Below, in pieces: positions 59,501 to 64,000 of a DNA stretch of 64,000 bases. The notes under the pieces are model-generated. The model searched no databases. It saw nothing but the letters and a program-made list of their open reading frames with translations, and was not told the DNA's origin. Positions within the stretch are counted from its first letter, which is position 1. Each line of letters begins with the position of its first letter. Made by a program: the position numbers and the translations under genes. The DNA is taken from assembly GCA_036504595.1 (NCBI GenBank), contig DASXUX010000010.1, forward strand, positions 124,001 to 188,000, given 5' to 3'. This DNA is from DASXUX01 sp036504595. Its GTDB lineage: Bacteria; Planctomycetota; SZUA-567; H5-PLA8.

Positions 59501-62500
59501 AAGCCCGGTCACCAGCGGCCCGCTCGGCACCGGCGTGCTGACCGTCAACGGCATCGTCCAGAACAGCGTCCTCCCCGCAGCCCCGCTCACCATCGGCAAC
59601 CCGCTGCTCTTTGGAACCAATTTCTTCGTCACCGGCGCGCAGGATATGACCTTTGCCGGCAGTGCATATCTCAATGGCGCCAACCGCACCCTCAACGTGT
59701 ACGGCACCGGGCTGACGGAATTCAGCGGCGTGATCAGCGGCGGCAACGCTCTCAGTCAAAATGGGGGCGGGTTGCTGAGGTTGAGCGGCCTCAATGTCTT
59801 CAACTCCGGCTTCACCTTGAATTGCGGCACGCTGCAGTTGGGATCGAATTTCGCCCTGGGCGCCGGTACGTTCACCATCCAGCCCAGCACCCCCAACGGC
59901 GTCTTCATCCAGGCCGTAAATGGTGCGCGGACTCTCACCAATACGGTGGCTCTCAACGGCGACTTCGTCATCTCCGGCAGCAACGATCTGACGCTGAGCG
60001 GCAACGCAACGCTCAACGCCAACCGCGCCGCGACCATCAGCAACACCGGCCTGACCACTTTCAACGGCATCCTCTCCGGCGGCTTTGCCTTCACAAAGGC
60101 TGGCTCTGGAACGCTGCTTCTGACCAAGGCAAATTCGTATACGGGAGCCACAACGGTCGATGCCGGAACCCTGCGGCTGGACGGCAACACCGGCACGCTC
60201 GGCGGCACCTCCGCGCTGACCATCAACAACGGCGCGGTCTTTGACATCTCCGCCGGAACCGGCGTCTATGGCAACCCAAACCGTCTCCCCGATGGCGCGA
60301 TGGTGACGATCAACGGCGGAACCTTCAGCATGAGCGCCTTTGACGCGGGTAACCCCCACATCGAAACCATCGGTGCGCTGACTCTGGGCGCCGGCGCCAG
60401 CGTCGTGCTCACGGCCATCGGCGACGCCGGAGACTGCCTGTTAACAACCACCTCATCGGCCTTCAACTTCACGACGACCGGTGGCCAAAGCGGTACGCTC
60501 GCCTTCCGGCGCGTGATGCCTGGCGCCGCGGTCGCCAGGCTGTTCCTCTCCGGCGGAATCGCCGGCGATGTGCCGCGCGCCACGGTCGACGGACGCTTTG
60601 CAACCTACGATACTGCCGGGCCCTTCGGACTTATTCCAAAGACGACAGGCACGGTCGTCACGGCCGCCAACGGCGAATGGGGCAACACGGCGACCTGGCT
60701 CGGCGGCGTTCTACCGGTCGCGACCGACAACGTCGTCATTCAGCACAACGTGTCGCTGACCAACGGCTCGAATACCAATACCGCCATCAACCCCACCGTG
60801 AACTCGGTCTCGTTCGATAGCGGCATCTCCAGCATCGGGCCTGTTGGCGCCAACACCACGCTGTCCGGCAAGCTCACCATTACCAGCGGCCAGGTCAATT
60901 TCAGCGGCTCCGTCGCGCCCACGATCGCCAACACGCTGGTCTTCGGCGCCACGGAAGGCATCTTCAAGCAGGACAGTTCCGGCACCGTCACGATCAGCGG
61001 AGCCATCGACGCAGGCTCCAGCGCCGGCGTGACCAAAGCCGCCAGCGGCCCGCTCGTGTTCTCCGGCAACAACGCGTTCACCGGCGGCCTGAACGTCACC
61101 GGCGGGCTCTGCACGCTCTCCGGCCCGCAGTCCTTTGCCGGCGGAACAATTGTCAGCGGCGGCACGCTGAGCATCTCCAACGACAACAATCTCGGCATCG
61201 CCGGCAACGGCGTTACGCTCCAGAACGGCGACGTGACGGAGGTGGCGATCACGACCTATACGGATACCACGCACATCGCGTCCACGTCCCTGAGCACCTA
61301 TCCCGTTTCTCCAGTGGGCATGTTCCTGATCATGGTCAGCGGCGCTCGCGCTGGCGACCGTTCCGCGATCACCGCGTTCACACAGGCAAGCGGCAGCCTG
61401 ACGCTCGGGACCGCGCTGGGTGGCGCTGCAGCCGCTGGCGATTTCTTCGCCATTGTGCCGACCGGCTATACGGGCGCCGGCGGCGGCGGAACGCTCTCCA
61501 TCACTGGAAACGTCACGCTCAGCTCCGGCCGCACGATCACGCTCGGCAATGGCGGCGGCAATATCGATACCGCTGGCTTCAACCTGACCTTGAACAACGC
61601 CAATACCGCGTCCGGCACCGTCACCGGCCCGGCGTCCACAACCACCTTCACCGCCGCCTCGCTGGCCGGTTTCGCCACCAACGCGCTGGTGAACCAGACC
61701 GTCGTCTTCACCAGCGGCGGAGCCAAAAATCAGGTCAGCACGATCACCGCCAACACGACCGGCACCGGCGCCGTCACCTTCGCTCCGGCCATCACCGCCG
61801 CCCCAGCCCCCGGCGACTGGTTCTACATCGCCGCTCCGTCCCTGTTCGGAAACAACACGCTGAACAAGTTCGGCTCCGGCACCCTGGCGATCCAAAGCCC
61901 CGCCGGCGCGCGCTACGCGACCACAAACGTCTGGACCGGGCAAGTCACCGCGGGAACCAATTATTATCTGGGTCTCGGCGGTACCGCCTATTATTACCCC
62001 GGCACGGTTCTCGGCATCGCCGATGGCGTCACTGTGAGCGGCCCGACGACGAGTGTATGGCAGAACGTGCTGCTCCAGGGCAACGGGGACTGCGGCATCA
62101 CGCCGACCATTACCTGCCTCAACGGTTCCGCCAACGTGACCTTTGAACACTGGCCGCTGCGCTACAGCGACTGGTTCCTGGTCAACAGCAACATCAACAC
62201 CGTCGCCAATCCCAGCAACGGATGGATCAATCTGAATGGAAACAAGAACGGCAACGGCGGCTATATTCAGATCGGCGGCAACAACAATGCCTACGACGGC
62301 CCCTACTGGTACATCAACAGCGGCACCGTCGTCGCCACCGGCAACGGCAACAACAGCTTCGGCGACAATAACCCCACCGCCGCTTTCGTGCAGATTAACG
62401 CCGGAGCCACGCTCTATCTCGCCGGAACCATCGTCGCCCCGGTGTACTTGAACGGCGGCACGCTGGGCGCCTGGAACGGCGACCGAACAGTGGCGACGGG

Positions 62501-64000
62501 CAACAACATGGGCGGCCTGTTCGTCATGGCCCCCTCGACCATCAAGCTCGACGACGGCGCACAGCCCGGCACCGGACGCATCATCCAGGTGGACGGCATC
62601 TTCTCCGGCACCGCCCCGCTGACACTCAATGGCACCGGCGGCTACGGCACGCTGCGCTTCACCAACGCACTGCAAAGCAGCGATTACTCCGGCACGATCA
62701 CCATCAACAGCTTCGCCGCGCTCGAAGGCCGCAGCCTCGGCGCCTTGGGCAACGCCAATATCGTCCTGGCGGGCGGCGCCCTGAACCTGTGGGCGAATGG
62801 TTCGGGCGGCATGGCCGCGAACAATGAAAACATCCTGTTCAACAACCCTGTGACCGTCAACACGCCGACCCCGGTGAGCGGCATCTCCGCGAATGCCACC
62901 ATCTATGTGCAGAACAACGGCGGCGGTGGCAGCAATACGATCCAGGTTCCCTCGCTGACGGTCAACGGCAGCCAGACGCTCAACATCACGGGCGCGAACG
63001 CCTATGGCTTTGGAGTAGCTGGAACCACCACGCTCAATGGCAACGATACCTTCAATGTGACCACCGCGCCGCTCACGTTCTTTGGCCAGATCGCCGGAAC
63101 CGGCAACCTGAACAAACTGGGCGCTGGCACGCTGTACATCAACCCGCCGTTGCTCACAGCGAACATTTATACCGGCACCACCAACGTCTACGCCGGCACA
63201 CTTCAAGTCAACGGCGTGACCGGCTCGATCCCCGGCAACCTTAACGTCAATGCCGGCGGTACGTTCTTTATTGATGGCACAGGCAGCACCGCGACCGTTT
63301 TGCCGAGCAACAATTGCATTGGCGACGGCGCCACCGTCACCCTCAACGGCGGCACGCTCAGGCTCGATGCCCCGCTCAACATCGATCACACCGAAACCAT
63401 CGGCGCCCTCATCCTCGGCCCGGGCCTCAGCACCGTCCAGATCAACGGCGGCACGACTAATGGCGCCAGCGGCCACGCCGCGATCACCGCCTCAAGCTTC
63501 ACCCCACCAACCAATGGCGGCATGCTGAACTTCGTTCGGAGCCTCACCGGCCAGCCGGCCGACTACTCGCAGTTGTTCCTCACCGGTCTGGCCGATGGAA
63601 CGCCGATGTCCTACGCAAATGTGGTGACCAACGGCGTGCCCCAGCCGGCGAAGTACACCACGGTCTCGGGCGTCGTCCCGGACACCGGCACGACAACGTA
63701 CTACACGATCGCCACTGGCAACTGGGGCACAAGTTCCACCTGGAATGCCGGCGCGGTTCCGCCGGCCGGCGTGGACGTTATCATCCGCCACACCGTCACG
63801 CTTGCCGATGCCAACGGCGCGCCGATGGATGCCACGGTCAAATCGGTCACCTTCGACCAGGGCGCCGGGTCGCTGCTTCCCGTCGGCGTCAATCTCGTGA
63901 ATACCCTGACCGTCAACAGCGGCTTGATCCGCACGATCAACCTGGCCGGAGCCTGTTCAATCCATACGCAGGTCAAGTTCCCCAGCGGCACCATGGGTGT
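53529..64000 (+). CDS. giant exported beta-repeat protein, 3' end beyond the window
   Basis: One open frame from ATG 53529 to the end of the window, at least 3490 codons. Signal peptide YILALTFATLLVSSVPAA. Three N-terminal modules with LSTD and DWVHWG (residues about 43, 323 and 518 onward); four NW-x-TW modules (about 921, 1738, 2376 and 3388 onward); autotransporter-associated beta-strand repeats such as NSYTGATTVDAGTLRL (about 2200) and TANIYTGTTNVYAGTLQV (about 3205); several SGARAGD-type units (about 278, 1865, 2605). Gly, Thr, Asn and Ala rich, almost no Lys. Likely a cell-surface or secreted beta-helix. C-terminal anchor not visible. Confidence 0.9.
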   Translation, partial: MGRYILALTFATLLVSSVPAATLTQTVVVTAQTGGTPASATANLSTDQGLPIDWVHWGKTGGVGANRLLDRKANVTTQISDFTDTPAASAVQVATNLTGYLWSDGVTNTYSNEAAAAGTAMSVVATAAANGFSFTVPASTQLQTLRIHVGLYSGTAATAITGKLTLHLSDGSVADVIDTAVATPATATTWTNAVYFVNFAAGATGQTLNVTWQPNAAGGAGSLISLAAATLNAPVLARSLSAVRGVITTYTSTTQFTSTHLIRQSTAPLGLNLMMTSGARAGDVRAISVFTPATGAITLGAALGGAAAVGDTFIVVPANGTANLSTDMGTPSDWVHWGNGGAGGVDRKAAVSAQISALTVTGVATQVTNHPAGFVWTDGAPTAALTEVAGAGTAVQVGAGGALSFTVPASAAPHVLNVYVGAYGGTAAGPTIGKLTLTLSDGSSPVAVDTSLYAPLNAYANGAYTITYAAASAAQTLAVKWEPQQLGAGGWVSLASASLSGGGIAIGVQPNSLPRQVNLSTDQGQSGPNPNYDWVHWGTSTGADNGAALFVRKTGVTRQISNWDPQPNGTNAVYGADGTPTNGGMRTGYGWADGTPTLAASEGVGAGRNVTTAAATATGYMLTVPADPTPRTLKLYAGVYPAAAGNAAVLTLTMSDGSAPVVIDTTYNIPANAPSWDGQYTITYAAATPGQTMKVQFVGTGVGANVNVKLGAATLLGAPPPADAIGIKFQGTGSAIGNTEAAGVVMRANWNNAANASGTLAAGSVLDSSGAAVAGCSVTYSAQSTFNSGIQDNQGQYRMMRGYLDTNDASTTTVTVSGLPAFLTSGGYSVYVYADGNNVTNLAGLYTIGNTSALLYDNANFAGTFTRAANSAGNYLLFRGLTAPSFTLTATGSLLGGTPPRAPVNAIQIVADSSGGSPTTFVWSGAGADQNFSTAGNWLGGVAPTGGVTQNLLFPASASNFNPNNNLAAGTNFGSLTFTGNGYTLNGNAITLNGTLWVTGEAANVNFNIGIKRGSLPPPQSQASFAGTISRVLQNVPEASGFTRIYELPIPAGSTNWNGAAIPYTANNAGSQIFDRVAYYLELQAGATAPSWVYVSMDAFTSNASKIGVPNVASGEFYHYSNGGVGSVSISNMNVFSNVAGVVNGMGIATGNLEFWPSNYGGQNDYGVPNANAGTFDFGDGGAGTGAGYSSMQIHNFGASQVVMAFNDWGPSVAALDIGIGNQGAGNPDYTFANNGGAYNTRTMVIMVREVPPILVDQNLTLNVGGANNVWDITNSGLLLIANGNILFTGTGTSAISGIGGEITTSGVGRVDFGVPVTSTGGINLATTTVNLNANFTSTGQITVNAGTVTQAAASVISNITTSPMIVVNPAAGLATLNLQGQNTYTGTTDLYANTTLGLGSSSTPVAPAAPTSGPLGRGTLRFCHAAVGNQVTLLALNQKQQITNPVTYYFPAGNNSWAPVTIAGKYDLEVFGTWNMNDGDRLINVASTSANGLILSNNGVQGNTTGALCRGGGGTRTFYKDGPGVLTLQGPCTIGWAFLIYGGKVALSSSSYGGNPDGQLSSGAAFAPGAPWNGITMFPGTTLELDNRTRNVARLNAADYISMQGPGTTLRLRGNTGAATIQSLNGIMARGGTTTIEVESNSGNDCTLALTTGGGGQNGVPSGLSYQGAATCNFLRTRTGATGNSILLANQIEGLAVIDEQAVPFVTVTGPGATLALPAKYDSLPTNLGIVPALSTGTVYTSVASGNWDNPAIWTPAPPALHPDATDSIIVQSNHVIALAASRSISAIKFTGNGQINGAAGQTLTVGSQISCVMGTGVSPAINANLVLDNGTALISGSVTTGNSNTVFTDNVNLIGQPVQVGQYVTMTSGILAGQQRQITGFNPFFGQVTVGVAFSGIANFGDTYTIQTCCIGVDVPQGDTLTLNGTITETGSATLVFTGIGTLALNSPNSTFSGGVIMAGGNVLNGSQTINNALGAVATLQLGANSTGVSPVTSGPLGTGVLTVNGIVQNSVLPAAPLTIGNPLLFGTNFFVTGAQDMTFAGSAYLNGANRTLNVYGTGLTEFSGVISGGNALSQNGGGLLRLSGLNVFNSGFTLNCGTLQLGSNFALGAGTFTIQPSTPNGVFIQAVNGARTLTNTVALNGDFVISGSNDLTLSGNATLNANRAATISNTGLTTFNGILSGGFAFTKAGSGTLLLTKANSYTGATTVDAGTLRLDGNTGTLGGTSALTINNGAVFDISAGTGVYGNPNRLPDGAMVTINGGTFSMSAFDAGNPHIETIGALTLGAGASVVLTAIGDAGDCLLTTTSSAFNFTTTGGQSGTLAFRRVMPGAAVARLFLSGGIAGDVPRATVDGRFATYDTAGPFGLIPKTTGTVVTAANGEWGNTATWLGGVLPVATDNVVIQHNVSLTNGSNTNTAINPTVNSVSFDSGISSIGPVGANTTLSGKLTITSGQVNFSGSVAPTIANTLVFGATEGIFKQDSSGTVTISGAIDAGSSAGVTKAASGPLVFSGNNAFTGGLNVTGGLCTLSGPQSFAGGTIVSGGTLSISNDNNLGIAGNGVTLQNGDVTEVAITTYTDTTHIASTSLSTYPVSPVGMFLIMVSGARAGDRSAITAFTQASGSLTLGTALGGAAAAGDFFAIVPTGYTGAGGGGTLSITGNVTLSSGRTITLGNGGGNIDTAGFNLTLNNANTASGTVTGPASTTTFTAASLAGFATNALVNQTVVFTSGGAKNQVSTITANTTGTGAVTFAPAITAAPAPGDWFYIAAPSLFGNNTLNKFGSGTLAIQSPAGARYATTNVWTGQVTAGTNYYLGLGGTAYYYPGTVLGIADGVTVSGPTTSVWQNVLLQGNGDCGITPTITCLNGSANVTFEHWPLRYSDWFLVNSNINTVANPSNGWINLNGNKNGNGGYIQIGGNNNAYDGPYWYINSGTVVATGNGNNSFGDNNPTAAFVQINAGATLYLAGTIVAPVYLNGGTLGAWNGDRTVATGNNMGGLFVMAPSTIKLDDGAQPGTGRIIQVDGIFSGTAPLTLNGTGGYGTLRFTNALQSSDYSGTITINSFAALEGRSLGALGNANIVLAGGALNLWANGSGGMAANNENILFNNPVTVNTPTPVSGISANATIYVQNNGGGGSNTIQVPSLTVNGSQTLNITGANAYGFGVAGTTTLNGNDTFNVTTAPLTFFGQIAGTGNLNKLGAGTLYINPPLLTANIYTGTTNVYAGTLQVNGVTGSIPGNLNVNAGGTFFIDGTGSTATVLPSNNCIGDGATVTLNGGTLRLDAPLNIDHTETIGALILGPGLSTVQINGGTTNGASGHAAITASSFTPPTNGGMLNFVRSLTGQPADYSQLFLTGLADGTPMSYANVVTNGVPQPAKYTTVSGVVPDTGTTTYYTIATGNWGTSSTWNAGAVPPAGVDVIIRHTVTLADANGAPMDATVKSVTFDQGAGSLLPVGVNLVNTLTVNSGLIRTINLAGACSIHTQVKFPSGTMG

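Noticed and set aside
53511..63476. Very long minus-strand open frames (for example 60711-63476, 58173-60359, 54957-56780)
   Set aside because: They are antisense to the giant plus-strand gene, have no domains or ribosome sites, and arise from its biased codon use.

Overview
The window is GC-rich and gene-dense. It looks like a chromosome segment of a planctomycete or close relative (PVC-type bacterium). The evidence is a GroES of the LRPLDDR/EEKTAGGIVLPD type, two GroELs beside GrpE and DnaJ, futalosine-type menaquinone genes (MqnA, MqnC), Tat-exported Gfo/Idh/MocA and sugar-isomerase proteins, sulfatase-like proteins, HEAT-repeat and YdjY exported proteins, and a giant exported beta-repeat protein. 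The assignment is an inference from protein resemblance; there is no rRNA or tRNA here.

Layout. 1-12 kb: a partial PKD-type protein, HEAT-repeat exported proteins (one split by an in-frame TGA), a zinc-ribbon protein, a Tat-type oxidoreductase, an acyl desaturase, a HicBA pair, an Smr protein and PpnP. 12-31 kb: a sugar catabolism region with LspA, a GH130 enzyme, a GH2 beta-mannosidase, an RbsA/RbsC/RbsB-type ABC importer, an exported aldo/keto-reductase-like protein, two sulfatase-like proteins, two more Gfo/Idh/MocA proteins, a sugar-phosphate isomerase and a ROK kinase. This reads as uptake and breakdown of mannose-containing glycans. 31-40 kb: a LysM protein, a ferredoxin with a GcvH-like lipoyl protein, a PIN pair, mqnC and mqnA, membrane proteins, a YdjY protein and a CPBP protease. 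40-49 kb: a minus-strand chaperone block read groEL2, groES, hicB-hicA, groEL1, dnaJ, grpE. 49-53 kb: BrnT/BrnA, a membrane HEAT protein and a Tat-type isomerase. 53.5-64 kb: one uninterrupted reading frame of at least 3490 codons, running off the end, with a signal peptide and autotransporter-type beta repeats.

The most unusual content is between the genes. Nearly every gap holds short degenerate tandem repeats of 7-12 base units in many unrelated sequence families. Many are arranged as inverted arms around a short loop, and many begin at, or contain, the stop codon of the neighbouring gene. Other non-coding structures are a 20-bp REP-like palindrome in four copies, an 11-bp-stem palindrome in two near-identical copies, an eight-copy CACGTG-containing repeat, and a 111-base element that can fold as a perfect four-stem cloverleaf. 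I see no CRISPR array, rRNA, tRNA, integrase or insertion sequence.
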